This document shows positions 22,380 to 37,904 of a DNA stretch of 64,000 nucleotides, in pieces. The DNA is taken from contig CAIIXF020000007.1 in assembly GCA_903813345.2 (NCBI GenBank), positions 12,333,031 through 12,397,030 of the forward strand, read 5' to 3'. Under the pieces are notes generated by a model. That model made no database searches and was not told the origin of the DNA. It saw only the letters and a program-made list of their open reading frames with translations. The translations under genes and the position numbers were made by a program. The DNA comes from Owenia fusiformis. Its lineage: Eukaryota; Annelida; Polychaeta; Sabellida; Oweniidae. Each line of letters begins with the position of its first letter. The stretch's first letter is position 1.

Positions 22380-24330
22380 ACCAGCAAAAACAAAATAGAA
22401 AACAGCAAAGCCGAAGCGTAGCAAATTCCATCGAACAGCCAGCCATGGCTGCCATTTTTACGAAATCCTTCAACTACTTTTTCAGTTACAGCAAAAATCG
22501 TAAAATAAGAAACAATAAAATGGCCACTGTTTTCAAAATGTCCACTCACAAGCCAAATTGTAAGAAAGTGTAATATGCTTTTAAGTAGGCACACAAAAAA
22601 TTTCAACAAAACGTACATTTAAATGGCGACCATTTTTCAAAATGGCAGCATACTAGCCACAATGTCATAAGTGTCCCATACTTATGAGTACTTATGAGTA
22701 TGCAAATAGCAAATTTGAACACAATCACTCTCTTACTTTTTGAGTTAGTGAAAAACTTATTAAAAACACGTAAAATGGTAGCCATTTCCAAAATGGTCGC
22801 CTTCTTGCCAGTGTTACTAAAAAGTGTGCCATGCTTGTTATGAGTATTTTACATATCAAATATAAACAAAATCGTTCCACTACTTTTCAAGTTACCGCAA
22901 ATATCGCAAATATCGTAGAACAGCGTGTAAGCCGACATTTTTCAAGATGGCTGCCATGTATTTCTTAAATATCTACATTTCTAACTTTATTAATGTCGAC
23001 TATAATATTTTTACATTGTTATTATTTAATTTATTGCTATTACAGTTTTACCAGGTCGTTCAATAAGTTCACGGAAAAACGCTCTCATTTTAAGGATTTT
23101 GGAAATTTTCTCATGAAATTTTCACACAATGTATAAAAAATACTTTCTGATTGATTCTTAAAATATCAGCATCTCTTATTTGATTGGTCAAAAATAAGGG
23201 TTACTGTGGTAACTTGACTTTTGGGTAGGCGGGGCACTTTTTACGTCACATTATTCATTAGAAAAACAACAGAATAGGAGGCAATTTATGAGCACATGAA
23301 TTTCTTCTCCACTTTCTACTTGTACATATTACTTAATGTAATAATAGTAACAACTCTTGTCCCATAAGGTTTTAGAAATATTCTCCCTCATGTTTAATGC
23401 ACAGTAGGTTGCATTCAAGCCATTGACGAGACAATGCTTTGAAGCCATCTGGAAAACTTGTTTAAGGGCAATCTGGACTGCAGTCGAAAGTAGTTTCATT
23501 GTTTCATAAAGTGCACCTCTTAGCTGATCCTTCATCCTAGTGGAAACAGCAAAATCAAAGTTGTTTCAACTGGAGAGTATGTAGCTTGGGGCAGCTTTGC
23601 CATCTATTTTGCCAGTTATTTGTGATGGTTTCCTGCACAATATTAGCAGTGTGATCGGATGTATTATTCTGATGGAAAAATTTAGAGTTCGGCAGAATGG
23701 ACGTTTTAATCAACTTACCATAGCATTACTTTGTTGATTTTCTGGTCCAATGGTACAGCATTGACTAGCACGATTTCAGAAATGTTCTTGAAAACAATGA
23801 ACATCAATTTTCCCTCAAAAATTTGTAATTTGAATAAGAACAAATAAAAAATAGGGATCCTTCCTTTGCATATATTGATAGATTTCTGTAATGGTAAATT
23901 GTGTGACGTAAAAAGTGACCCGCCTACCCAAAAGTCAAGTTACCATAGAAACCCTTATTTTTGACCAATCTAATTAGAGATGCTGAGATTTTAAGAATCA
24001 ATCAGAAAGTATTTTTTAAACATAGTGTCAAAATGTTATGGGAAAATATCAAGAATCTTTGAAATGAGAGCATTTTTCCGTGAACTTATTGAACGACCTG
24101 GTATATACAGTACCTAAATTACTGTAAAATCGGCACTAAAATGTCTGCCATATTTTAACGAGTGGCCACTTCGGCTTTCGAGCAGAACTTCTACCCTCAT
24201 AGGGCACATGTGTACAAAATATGAACAAAATCGTGCCAACTGTATTTTAGTTATTATCCGGACGTACGTACGTACGTAGAGCTGGTGCTTGAGAATATTC
24301 AATAGCTGTTTAAAACTAATAGCTGTTCAT
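22380..24330. mobile_element. AAAATGGC-rich repeat element, split by a mariner
   Basis: 22380-22960 contains repeated words such as AAAATGGCCGCC and AAAATGGTAGCCATTT at intervals of roughly 100-150 bp, followed by phrases like TTTTCAAGTTACCGCAAA. The theme resumes after the mariner insertion at about 24110-24270 and ends in a GGACGTACGTACGTACGTAG block. Similar layouts ending in GGACGGACGG-type blocks occur at 34.7-35.6 kb. No coding capacity is seen. Confidence 0.5.
23051..24101 (-). mobile_element. Mariner-type element with ~200 bp inverted repeats
   Basis: It starts CCAGGTCGTTCAATAAG, ends with the reverse complement, and is flanked by TA on both sides. The arms match for about 200 bp. 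Between them, on the minus strand near 23340-23600, the relic of a mariner transposase C-terminus can be read (DGFKALSRQWLECN and HEGEYF), but with stops and frameshifts. It is 1051 bp long and non-autonomous now. It is inserted in the AAAATGGC-rich element. Confidence 0.85.
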
Positions 24331-24435
24331 ATTCAACACATGTTCTAATAAAATAAAAAAACATCGGCTATTTTGATTAAAAATTACAAAGATCATAATC
24401 AGGAGTTTCAAAATAATGTCAATGATCAATGTAAA

Positions 24436-27400
24436 TCACTTTGATTTCTTTCCTTTGCCTTTAGACTTAGCAAATAGAGAAGGGTCAATCTGATCCTTTG
24501 ATAGTCCTTTGACAGAGAAAAGTCTTTGTGCTCTTTCTTGTATACTACCCCCACACTTGAGGCCCAGGGCTATCAGTGCCATCTTTAGTTTGTCCAGACC
24601 AACTGATTCTAGTTCTGCTGCACTTTTGAACAGGTCAAGGTCAACAGCCTCACTCTGCAATTTTAGAATGAAGCCTAATGACAGTATAAATACAAAGCAA
24701 GTACACTATAAACAAGACACACAGTGATAAATATCGCACTTTGAAGAGCAAACTGGCCACCATGCAATTTACCCAGCATGGCCAAAACCTAATCAGACCT
24801 TGGCACTACAGTAGTCTGCTCTTGCATCTGTAAACATTTCAAGTTGACAAGGTTAGCGGTTTTCCTGCAATTTTGATGACAAGAATTTATTTGTAGTCTT
24901 GAACTTTGGGAAAATTAGATAACATTGTTTGTGACCTAATTTGATGACCTTCGACCTTGAAAATTTCACTTTTTCAGACCTCAGTAGGTCTTTTGTAATT
25001 AAGCTGACCTAAATTTAAATCCAAAATATCAATTTAGAAAATCAAATTTTTGACCTTTTCAAGGTCACTGAAGGTCAACGAAAGGTCAAATCTGAAATCT
25101 AAGGTCAGATTTGAACTTCTGAGAACTTGTAGATGTTTTTATAAAAAAAATTGGTCAATTTGGAGCAAGTTGAAAAATTCAAAATGGCCACCAAATTGAA
25201 AAATTCAAAATGGCCACCATGTAATTCAGCCAGCATACCCAAAACCTAATCAGATCTTGGCAATAGTCTGCTCTTGCATCTGTAAAAATTTCAAGTTGAA
25301 CGGATAAGTGGTTTTCCTGGAATTTTGATGACAGGATTTGTTGAAAAATTCAAAATGGCCGCCACGTAGTTTACCCAGCATGCCCTCAACCTAATCAGAT
25401 CTTGGCACTAGTCTGCTATTGCATGTGTAAAAATTTCAAGTTGAACAGGTTAGCGGTTTTCTTGGAATTTCGATGACAAGAATTGATTTGTAGTCTCAAA
25501 CTTTGAGAAACTTGGATAACATCATTTGTGACCTATTTTAATGACTTTGACCTTGACCTTGAAAATTTTACTTTTTCAGACCTCAGTAGGTGTTTTGTAA
25601 TTAAGCTGACCTAAATTTAAATCCAAAATATCAATTTAGAAAATCACCTTTTTTGACCTTTTCAAGGTCACTGAAGGTGAATGAAAGGTCAAATCTGAAA
25701 TCTAATGTCAGATTTGAACTTCTGAGAACTTGTAGATGTTTTTAAAAAAAAATTTGGTCAATTTGGAGCAAGATAAAAAATTCAAAATGGCCGCCAAATT
25801 GAAAAATTCAAAATGGCCACCATGTAATTCAGCCAGCATACCCAAAACCTAATCAGATCTTGGCAATAGTCTGCTCTTGCATCTGTAAAAATTTCAAGTT
25901 GAACGGATAAGTGGTTTTCCTGGAAATTTGATGACAAGATTTGTTGAAAAATTCAAAATGGCCGCCACGTAGTTTACCCAGCATGCCCTTAACCTAATCA
26001 GATCTTGGTACTAGTCTGCTCTTGCATCTGTAAAAATTTCAAGTTGAACAGGTAAGCAGTTATCCTGGAAATTTGATGACAAGATTTGGTTTATGTCCCG
26101 CCCGCCCGCCCAACAGCACAAGACGACGACAATATAGCACTTTTTCAAAGTGCGATAAAAATAAATAAATTCATTTATGAACTTAACTATGAGAAAACAT
26201 GGAGGAAATAGGACTTCTAATGCCATTGAGATATATATTCAGCACTCTGTGAATCAAATAATTTTCTTCAACATTTGTCTTAATCTTGACCAAGTATGGA
26301 GTAGTAGTAGTAGTATGGAGGGTGTTGGAAATTAATATACCTCACTAATATCTGTTGTTGGGGATTTTTCTGCAACTGGACTATCACTCTGGGCTGCAGC
26401 TATACCAGGTTCCTCAGTATTTTGGACATTCATACTTTCTTTAATTCCATCCATTGGTTGTTCAGGATTTATTCTGATTTCAGGCATTTGTTCTTTAGTG
26501 TTTTTATTCTCACTTGTTGACTCATTTTCATCCTCCTTTGTACTATTTACTGAATTCTTAATGTTTTCATCACATGCTTCTTTGTCAACTTTCCCATTTT
26601 GTTCAGATAGATCCATTGAGTCATTGGGTGTTTCAGGAGAATTCTGTTCCTCATCCTTTGCACTATTACTGCTTTCTTCGCTTGAATGTGACGCTTCAAT
26701 GTCATCATCCTCACTGTCACTAAGGTCATCGGGGTCAAATCCCAGCCTGGAATTGATAAAGTAAGTAAGATGAGAATGTACATTACACGTTCCTTATCAT
26801 ATCATATCTTTTCACATTTGGTAATTTGATATTATAATATCAATCTTTTTAATTAGACAACTATTACATACAGAGCTCACAATAATAGACTAGTTGATAA
26901 TAGACTGGCTTGGCACAAGAGCTGTGTGCCAAATCAATGGGTCTACACCAAGGGTGTTCTTACCTCTTTTATCATTTAGAGCTTGATACTTGTTTATTTG
27001 GTTGATATCGATACAGGTTTCATATATTTTGTATTATTAAAGTAGCTTGGGTTTGTATTTCCACAATATTTCCCATCTAGATTAATCAACCAATTGATAT
27101 TTTCCCAATACATGCAGAAAATATGGTCTGTATCAAAATTATATACAGTAACATTAGCCAAGATTGATATGCTTGCAGAAAAGAATGTTGTGGAGACAGG
27201 TATCATTGGGGCATACAAAATGGAACATTTTGCATTTATAGTACTTTATAGTGATACTCTGGTGAGTTTTTTATCCCTTTTTGATTTCCCAACAGAGATG
27301 AAATACATCAATGAAAAAAGAGAAAAGAATTAAACAAAGTCAAATTTCGACTTCCTTGAAACATAAAAGTTAATGTTAAATAATGTGTTACCAAGCCCTC

Positions 27401-30400
27401 TTGTCAGAAGGACCACCATTTGTATTGGCCTTTCTTTTCCTCGCATCTGCACTTGAGCCTGCTGCAGCACTGGTGCCAGCCCTGGCAAGACCTGTAGGTT
27501 TCAAAATTAAACACAAATATATGGCAGGCATTCAAATGTAGGAATTCGACTCATTGAAAAGCAAACACGTTATACAGGCCTGTATCACTTCCTTTCATTT
27601 TAAACTATAACAACAGTTTGAAGTCACACTATAATCTCTTCAGCCATTTTTCACCTGGCTCATTTGGACCTAGAAGTGCACCTAGTTTGTGCCCAGATAA
27701 TGAAATGCACCTAGTTGAAAACATCTGTCAGCCCTTCACAAATGGTTGAAATTTCTTTGAATTTTGATGGGCAATAAAAGAGTAAACATAATTGATCCTT
27801 TATTTTGAATATTTTTTCAACATTATATTTCTTAAGAAAACTCATTCAGACTAAATTGTTCTGAGTTTTTCATTCAAACTGAAATTAATTTCAAGCCATA
27901 GCATGAAATCACCACTTGAGTGTTCATATACATAGTTTTGAGCAAAGGGGACATGGGCAACATCTGAAAACAAAAACAACACTGGACTTAATTTTTTGCT
28001 GAAGACTGTATATTGGAGTACTCTACTTGCATATTGATGTGTGACCTCACTGTTGCATAGTAACAGTGGGAATAAAGGTACATAATTCATCAACATAACA
28101 ACTATGATATAAAATAATTCTTTGTATTTCATATCATAGCTGCCTGACCTCTAAATAGAGTAGCCATTCACCTTCAAGTATATATTTCACTATTTTGAAA
28201 AATGACATTTTGAATCTTTAAAACATTTATGGAAAATTACCAGCTGAGACTGCATCTTCCAGATTTTCTGCTACTTGTGACTTCTGTTCCATAAAAGTTG
28301 GGTCATTAAATTTTGGTTTTGCAACAGCATAATGTTTCTCTAATTTCTTCCTTTTGACGTCTTCTTCTTTTTCTGCTTTGGCTTGTTTGTTAACCCATTC
28401 CTTTAATCTGAAAAATATGATAAAACATTAAAGTCCTTCTCTTCTGTTGACAATTACAAATGGATTTTATACTTTGAGCCTTTTATTCTACTTTTGAAAT
28501 TGCAGACCTTTTTTTATCTAAATAGTTTATTTTGTTCATATATTTTCAAATTAAGAATTTTTCAAAGAATGTTTTTCATATAAACAAGTTTCACAATTTA
28601 GCTCACAATATATATATATTTATTTTTATTTTCTTGTTTGTCTTCCCAATATTAAGCAAAAGGGGTACCATTCCCTAATTTTCCACCAAAAAAGAAATCT
28701 TATTGACCAATTGCTTATCTGTTTACAGATGGATAAATAGATGGCAGCACATGTGTATTGGTAAGGCTAAATACCAGCATTCACAATTGAAAAAATCATT
28801 TTTCTTGAATCATTGAACATTTCTAAATGGGTTAAATTTAAGCTCTGTTAGCTTACAAGATGATCTTGAAAATAATGAATCAACTTTTGAAGATTTTTTC
28901 AGCAATTTATCAATGGGGATTTTGCCTTACTTTTTTAGAAAAGTTAAAATTCTTTGGAAATGGAATAAAAATAAAATAACTATGCAAAATAAAATTCAAT
29001 TTCTTTTAATAGAAAATTATGCATAAAATTCAATATTTAATGTCTGTGCATATCTCTTAAAATCTCATTAAAAAGAAATTAGCGAATACATAGGACTGAT
29101 TATGTTCACACATTGCAAATAGATAAGAGAAAATCCTGATGTACACATGCCTGTCAGCACAAGAGGACAACAATATACATGTAGGTTTAGCACTTAAAAT
29201 CCATATACATACTTTTTCTCATTGTTGATGTCTCTCATTCTTCGTCCACTAAGATCTCTGCATGCCTCTCTATTTGTTGTCTTTTCAATTTGGGCACCAA
29301 GGGACCGCAGCATTGACCCAAACCCTGCAAGAAAATTTAACATAAAGCAGGGTTCTCGCCAGGCTTTTAGAATGTGGCGCAGCACCACACTCTATTTATC
29401 TCCCTTCACACCCTATTGGCAAATCATGATTGTTCCCACAGTCTAAACTTGACTGAAAATACAATAATACCATGTAAAAAGGATAAAATATAACATAAAT
29501 ATGATTTATCGCGATTGAACAGTTATTCTGAAGATGTTAGCACCACACCCTAAATATTTCCTGGTGAGAGCCCTGGAAAGGGTCGATAGGGGATAGGGAG
29601 AAACCATGGACATGATATACAACAACGTTTTAACATGAAGGGACAATAGGGTATAGAGAGAGAGACCATGGGCATGATATTCAACAACATTTTAACATAA
29701 AGGGGCAATAAGGAATAGAGAGAAACAATGGACATATTCATTTTAACATAAAGGGGCAATATGGAATTGAGAGCAATAATAAATGGACATATTCATTTTA
29801 ACATAGAGGGGCTATAAGGGAGAGAGAGAAACAATTCATTTTAACAATGAGGGCAATGAGGAATAGAGAGAAATAATGGACAATATTCATTTTAACATAA
29901 AGGGGCAATGAGGAATTGAGAGCAACAATAAATGGACATATTCATTTTAACATAGAGGGGCTATAAGGGGGAGAGAGAAACAATTCATTTTAACATAAAG
30001 GGGCAATAAGGAATAGAGAGAAATAATGGACAATATTCATTTCAACATAAAGGGGCAATGAGGAATTGAGAGCAACAATAAATGGACATATTCATTTTAA
30101 CATAGAGGGGCTATAAGGGAGAGAGAGAAACAATTCATTTTAACATAAAGGGGCAATAAGGAATAGAGAGAAATAATAAATGGACATATTCATTTTAACA
30201 TAGAGGGGCTATAAGGGAGAGAGAAACAATTCATTTTAACATAAAGGAGCAATAAGGAATAGAGAGAAATAATGAACATATTCATTTTCACATAAAGGGG
30301 TGGGTAATAAGGGATAGAGAGAAACTTTGGACATGATATTCTACAAAATTTTAACATAAAGGGGCAATAAGGGATAGAAAGAAACCATGGACAATATGTT

Positions 30401-33400
30401 CAACAATAAAGGGGCAATAAGGGATAGAGTGAAACAATGGACATATTCATTTTAACATAAAGGGGCAATAAGGAATTGTGAGCAACAATAAATGGACATA
30501 TTCATTTTAACATAGAGGGGCTATAAGGGAGAGAGAGAAACAATTCATTTTAACATAAAGGGGCAATGAGGAATTGAGAGCAACAATAAATGGACATATT
30601 CATTTTAACATAGAGGGGCTACAAGGGAGAGAGAGAAATGATTCATTTTAACATAAAGGGGCAATAAGGAATTGAGAGCAACAATAAATGGACATATTCA
30701 TTTTAACATAGAGGGGCTATAAGGGAGAGAGAGAAACGATTCATTTTAACATAAAGGGGCAATAAGGAATTGAGAGCAACAATAAATGGACATATTCATT
30801 TTAACATAGAGGGGCTATAAGGGAGAGAGAAACAATTCATTTTAACTATAGGGGCAATAAGGAATAGAGAGAAATAATGAACATATTCATTTTAACATAA
30901 AGGGGCAATGAGGAATTGAGAGCAACAATAAATGGACATATTCATTTTAACATAGAGGGGCTATAAGGGAGAGAGAAAAACAATTCATTTAACATAAAGG
31001 GGCAACAAGGAATAGAGAGAAATAATGGACATATTCATTTTAACATGAAGGGGTAATAAGGGATAGAGAGAAACTTTGGACATGATATTCTACAAAATTT
31101 TAACATGAAGGGCAATAAGGGATAGAAAGAAACCATGGACATGATGTTCAACAACATTTTAACATAAAGGGGCAATAATGAATAGAGAGAAACAATGGAC
31201 ATATTCATTTTAACATAAAGGGGCAATAAGGAATTGTGAGCAACAATAAATGGACATATTCATTTTAACATAGAGGGGCTATAAGGGAGAGAGAGAAAGA
31301 ATTCATTTTAACATAAAGGGGCAATAAGGGATAGAGAGAAACTTTGGACATGATATTCTACACAATTTTAACATAAAGGGGCAATAAGGGATAGAAAGAA
31401 ACCATGGACAAGATGTTCAACAATAAAGGGGCAATAAGGGATAGAGTGAAACAATGGACATATTCATTTTAACATAAAGGGGCAATAAGGAATTGTGAGC
31501 AACAATAAATGGACATATTCATTTTAACATAGAGGGGCTATAAGGGAGAGAGAGAAACAATTCATTTTAACATAAAGGGGCAATAAGGAATAGAGAGAAA
31601 TAATGGACATATTCATTTTAACATAAAGGGGCAATAAGGAATTGTGAGCAACAATAAATGGACATATTCATTTTAACATAGAGGGGCTATAAGGGAGAGA
31701 GAGAAACAATTCATTTTAACATAAAGGGGCAATAAGGAATAGAGAGAAATAATGGACATATTCATTTTAACATAAAGGGGCAATGAGGAATTGAGAGCAA
31801 CAATAAATGGACATATTCATTTTAACATAGAGGGGCTACAAGGGAGAGAGAGAAACGATTCATTTTAACATAAAGGGGCAATAAGGAATTGAGAGCAACA
31901 ATAAATGGACATATTCATTTTAACATAGAGGGGCTATAAGGGAGAGAGAGAAACGATTCATTTTAACATAAAGGGGCAATAAGGAATTGAGAGCAACAAT
32001 AAATGGACATATTCATTTTAACATAGAGGGGCTATAAGGGAGAGAGAGAAACAATTCATTTTAACTATAGGGGCAATAAGGAATAGAGAGAAATAATGAA
32101 CATATTCATTTTAACATAAAGGGGCAATGAGGAATTGAGAGCAACAATAAATGGACATATTCATTTTAACATAGAGGGGCTATAAGGGTGAGAGAAAAAC
32201 AACTCATTTAACATAAAGGGGCAACAAGGAATAGAGAGAAATAATGGACATATTCATTTTAACATGAAGGGGTAATAAGGGATAGAGAGAAACTTTGGAC
32301 ATGATATTCTACAAAATTTTAACATAAAGGGCAATAAGGGATAGAAAGAAACCATGGACATGATGTTCAACAACATTTTAACATAAAGGGGCAATAATGA
32401 ATAGAGAGAAACAATGGACATATTCATTTTAACATAAAGGGGCAATAAGGAATTGTGAGCAACAATAAATGGACATATTCATTTTAACATAGAGGGGCTA
32501 TAAGGGAGAGAGAGAAAGAATTCATTTTAACATAAAGGGGCAATAAGGGATAGAGAGAAACTTTGGACATGATATTCTACACAATTTTAACATAAAGGGG
32601 CAATAAGGGATAGAAAGAAACCATGGACAAGATGTTCAACAATAAAGGGGCAATAAGGGATAGAGTGAAACAATGGACATATTCATTTTAACATAAAGGG
32701 GCAATAAGGAATTGTGAGCAACAATAAATGGACATATTCATTTTAACATAGAGGGGCTATAAGGGAGAGAGAGAAACAATTCATTTTAACATAAAGGGGC
32801 AATAAGGAATAGAGAGAAATAATGGACATATTCATTTTAACATAAAGGGGCAATGAGGAATTGAGAGCAACAATAAATGGACATATTCATTTTAACATAG
32901 AGGGGCTATAAGGGAGAGAGAGAAACGATTCATTTTAACATAAAGGGGCAATAAGGAATTGAGAGCAACAATAAATGGACATATTCATTTTAACATAGAA
33001 GGGCTATAAGGGAGAGAGAGAAACGATTCATTTTAACATAAAGGGGCAATAAGGAATTGAGAGCAACAATAAATGGACATATTCATTTTAACATAGAGGG
33101 GCTATAAGGGAGAGAGAGAAACAATTCATTTTAACTATAGGGGCAATAAGGAATAGAGAGAAATAATGAACATATTCATTTTAACATAAAGGGGCAATGA
33201 GGAATTGAGAGCAACAATAAATGGACATATTCATTTTAACATAGAGGGGCTATAAGGGAGAGAGAAAAACAATTCATTTAACATAAAGGGGCAACAAGGA
33301 ATAGAGAGAAATAATGGACATATTCATTTTAACATGAAGGGGTAATAAGGGATAGAGAGAAACTTTGGACATGATATTCTACAAAATTTTAACATAAAGG

Positions 33401-36400
33401 GGCAATAAGGGATAGAAAGAAACCATGGACATGATGTTCAACAACATTTTAACATAAAGGGGCAATAATGAATAGAGAGAAACAATGGACATATTCATTT
33501 TAACATAAAGGGGCAATAAGGAATTGTGAGCAACAATAAATGGACATATTCATTTTAACATAGAGGGGCTATAAGGGAGAGAGAGAAAGAATTCATTTTA
33601 ACATAAAGGGGCAATAAGGGATAGAGAGAAACTTTGGACATGATATTCTACACAATTTTAACATAAAGGGGCAATAAGAGATAGAAAGAAACCATGGACA
33701 TGATATTCAACAACATTTTAACATAAAGGGGCAATAAGGGATAGAGTGAAACCATGGGCATGATATTCAACAACATTTTAACATAAAGGGGTAATAAGGA
33801 ATAGAGAGAAACAATGGACGTATTTATTTTAACATAAAGGGGCAATAAGGGATAGAGAGAAACAATGGACAAATTCATTTTAACATAAAGGGGCAATGAG
33901 GAATTGAGAGAAACCATGGGCTTGATATTCAAGAACATTTTAACATGAAGGGGGAATAAGGAATAGAAAGAAACAATGGTCATATTTATAATAACATAAA
34001 GGGGCAATAAAGGATAGAGAGAAACAATGGACATGATATTCAAAGATTCATAATTATTATCTATTTTATCAGGCAACACTTGGGCTGGAAAGAATGACAT
34101 TACATGTATGGTGACTACTTATTGCTTTAAATAAAAGCACAATATACTCTTCTACTGCACATCCTCCAAATGTAGAGGGCCGGACAATAACCAGTCTTGA
34201 ACAGAGTGCATGATATTCATTGTTTAGGCCCCTACATTTGGAAGATGAACATTGAACCAACTTCTAGCATCGATTTTTGTAAAATTGAGGAAAATAAAAG
34301 TCAATAGGCCTAGTGGTTAAATATGCTATATATGTCTCTTAAAATCTTATAAAAATGAGACTTTCATTGATAAGATTTCAAAGCTATATAGCAAATTAGT
34401 TTAATGGAAACTAAGAAAATTTGTAGGTGAGCAAATTCTGCATCATATATGGTTTTGCTGCCCCTTTGAATGAAAAGGCTTGTTGTTATCAACTGCACAT
34501 ACCCCCTTTGCCTCCAATCAGCCTTGGCCATACTCTGTATACTGCCCCCTCTTCTGTTAGATCATCAACACTTACACGTCTTCCATTACATTCAACATAG
34601 AAACTGTCACCATGCAAGAACTGTAAATACATTTTGTAAATACTATTGTTATATCACTGTCATATTCTCCACTCTCTCATTCATCTATATATTACATGTG
34701 ACATAACTAGATAACGGCAACTCCGCGGAGTAGCAAATCCCAACGAACAAAATATCAATAACGTGTATGCATCTATTTCGATATATTTGATTCTGTAAAC
34801 ATTATGTGACAAATATGTAGCTGTTCTTGACTTAAATAAATATATATTTAAAAAAAAAAATATCAATTACCGAATTCCAATCAATTATACTCATTACTTT
34901 GGTTATAATTGAAAAAATTAGATTTTAGAATTGCGAATTCCTGCAAAGCAGCCATTTTGAATTTTCGGAGATACAGATCTGAAAAATAATACCATAATTG
35001 TGATCTACTCCAAAATTCCTTCAATTTGAGTATAATATAGCCATATTTTGAAGGGATCGAAAAATTATTGTGAAATCGTACATTAGACGGCCATTTTGAA
35101 TTTTACGAGGCTTGAATCAGAAAAAAGATACAATATCTGCAATCTACTCTTAATTGCCTTTCATTTGAGTATAATAAAGCTATACTTCAGAAAGATCTAA
35201 AAATTAGCGAAAATTTCTGTTTTCCTGTCCCCCCATACACGGCCCCTAGGGGTCAGGATGAAAAACACGGAATATAGAAATAGATAAATGTTGTGAATAT
35301 ACTATCAAAATTTCAAACAATAATATTAATTACTTTGGTTTAGAATGAAAAATTTATGATTTTTGCGAAAAAGTCCCGTCATTTTTCAAGCGGCGGCCAT
35401 CTTGAAAAACATTTTTTTGCGTAAAACTATTCACCAATATACATCTTTCCACTAAATATGAAGAAAATACATTTACTAGTATTTGAGTTATCTTCCGGAC
35501 AGACGGACTGACGGACAGACGGACGGAGGGCTTCACTATATCCCTACCGAACTTCGTTCGTTGGGATAATAATATTATGTATTCAACAGCCATGCCTGTG
35601 ACGTCTGAAAAGGCATATTCAATGGGCGTATTCACCAGGTGTGTCATTTCTTTCAGTGTAAATCAGAAAGTATCTTATCATTCTTAAGAAATTCTTTACA
35701 GTAAGAGAGTGGATATAACAGTAAATAATAAAACGAATATTTTCAGCGCCGCAAGGTGTATTCCCAGACCCGTAGCCAGGATTTCCCAAGGGGGTTTCAC
35801 TTTTTGAGGAATTCCAGGGGGGATTCACTTCTGGCAACATTGGCCCAAAAATGACCAAAATCACTTGAAAAGTGCTTAGAACGGTGAAAAACTGCATGAT
35901 TTTGCACGCATGGATTTGAGTCATAATTCTGCAAAGGATAGGCCTAGTATCAACAAGCCTTTAGAATTCAAGTCTATTTCAAGACTGCCGACTCTCGTTG
36001 AGCTATTTATCACTATTACCTCAGTTATTCATCTATTTTTCCGCCTTAGATGCTTCTTAATCTCTAGATAAAAATATTGTTTCCAAAATTGTTGTGATAT
36101 GCAATAATTAGTAGGGATGGGACGGTTCGTTTCGGTTCGGTTCGTTTGGTTCGGTTCGGTTTTTCGGATCATCAGCCGTCGGTTCGGTTTTTTCGGTTCG
36201 GTTCATTCATTTTAAGGATTTGTATTGATTGACATGATTAGCTGCTTTGTCTCTGACTTCACTGCTGACTGTCACTTTCTTTTAATACAACCAATAAAAT
36301 AACTAATTTATGCTTGTAGAAACTTTTATTCTGTGATGCGTTTTTTTCTTTTGGGAAAAGACGCCATATTTGAATGTATTGTGGGTGCGCACAAAATAAT

Positions 36401-37904
36401 ACCCTATATCGAACCTGCGCAAATATAAATTTGCGCAAATCTTTGTATCAATTATGCCACGTTATAACAATATTTTATAGATGGAATTTTATGTTATAGT
36501 ATTTCATGAACAATACATATTATTTAGAATACACGACTAAAGAATATAGTACCAGGGATACGAATCGAATCTAGTAAACGGGTGAGCTAGCAACAGACAA
36601 GACAGACAAGGTAGGGACTAGGAATATCAAAAATGTTGCTGTAAAACAGTGTTTTTAACTGTTTTATTGATACTTGACCAATGAAATATTAATCAGAAAA
36701 CGATCCGAAAAGCTGATCCGAAAGTAGGGCCGTGATCCGAAAACCGATCCGAAGGCTATGAACCGCGGTTTTTCGGTATTTCGGTTATCCGTCCCACCCC
36801 TAATAATTAGGACCAAATGAATTTTGAACAGGTCTTAAAACTGAAATGAATGCAACGGATCTGGCACAAAGACTCGTGAGATATTCTGGTTCTAAAGCAG
36901 GAGATTGAAACTTTCAAATAATTTTAAATTTAACCAATCAGCATCGAGATAAAATTGATCATGTGATTTGCACATGATCACCATTGGTCAAAATGAGATG
37001 AAGAGTCATCCATCGTGCCATTTGCGTTTCAGGATCTTACCAGTCCATAAAAAACAGTGAAATCATGTTTAAAATACAACTAGAGTCCATTTCACTGCTT
37101 CATTGCGTCAGTAGAACGGCAAAAATAAGAAATTGGGAGACCATTGTACAATAATATATGGAAAAGTATATTCATAATGTACATGAATGACATTTGTATA
37201 TTTCAGATTTTTTAGTTTTTTGTGCAATAAGCCTGTGCCGTCTTGTAATTTTAAGAATTTCAGCCATGTTAATCTTATTGAAAATAACATGGCAGAGAAG
37301 CATCCAAATATAAGAGGCCACACACTTTCTAAGCCAAACTAGAAGCAATCCAAGATATACAAATGTCATCCATGTTCAATAGGAATATATTTTTCCATAT
37401 ATTATTGCAAAATGATATTTTGATTTCTTATATTTTAGCTTTTACTGACGCAGTTAAACAGTGGAATGGACTCTAATACTTTAAAATTGAGGCTGATTGG
37501 AATTGACAAGACTCGACACAACACAGCTGTGCAAGTTACATTCACCAAGATGATTCAGGCGTGATTCGGAAAGGAAAAAAGGTAATTCTTTTTCTCATTC
37601 CCGTTGCTTGTTGAAAGAATTTTTGGCAAGAGGGTGGGAATCATGTAAGCCAGGACCAGCCAACTCTTTGACTTTGAGATCTTCACTCAGAGATTTTTTT
37701 ACATTTTCTTGTTTATACATGTTCCCGGCCTATGGTGAAAAACATGAAAGAAAAACCTAAAAAAGTAGGGTTGACGGCAATTTATACCTTTATGTCTTCC
37801 TCTAAATTACGTATCACCGCATATACATTTTGTTGGATATCAGCCTTATATATACACTTTCTACATGACTTATTGTTTGGATATGAGACGTATATATTTG
37901 CCAT
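24436..37904 (-). CDS. SDE2 homologue (silencing defective 2; replication/splicing factor), seven exons
   Basis: Exons on the minus strand are 37788-37904, 34503-34620, 29213-29324, 28241-28407, 27392-27491, 26341-26746 and 24436-24654. Every border is GT/AG and every phase agrees, giving 412 residues (human SDE2 is about 451). Residues 1-76 form a ubiquitin-like domain ending RLIGG, followed by [14 protein letters not shown], the family's processing site (cleavage after GG) and hallmark block. A basic helical segment follows ([16 protein letters not shown]), then an acidic Ser/Glu-rich middle and a C-terminal SAP-like domain ([32 protein letters not shown]). From family knowledge, SDE2 acts in the nucleus in replication stress control via PCNA-dependent cleavage and in pre-mRNA splicing. 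Conservation of the processing site suggests the same maturation here. The gene is convergent with the lectin gene and its introns are full of repeats. Confidence 0.93.
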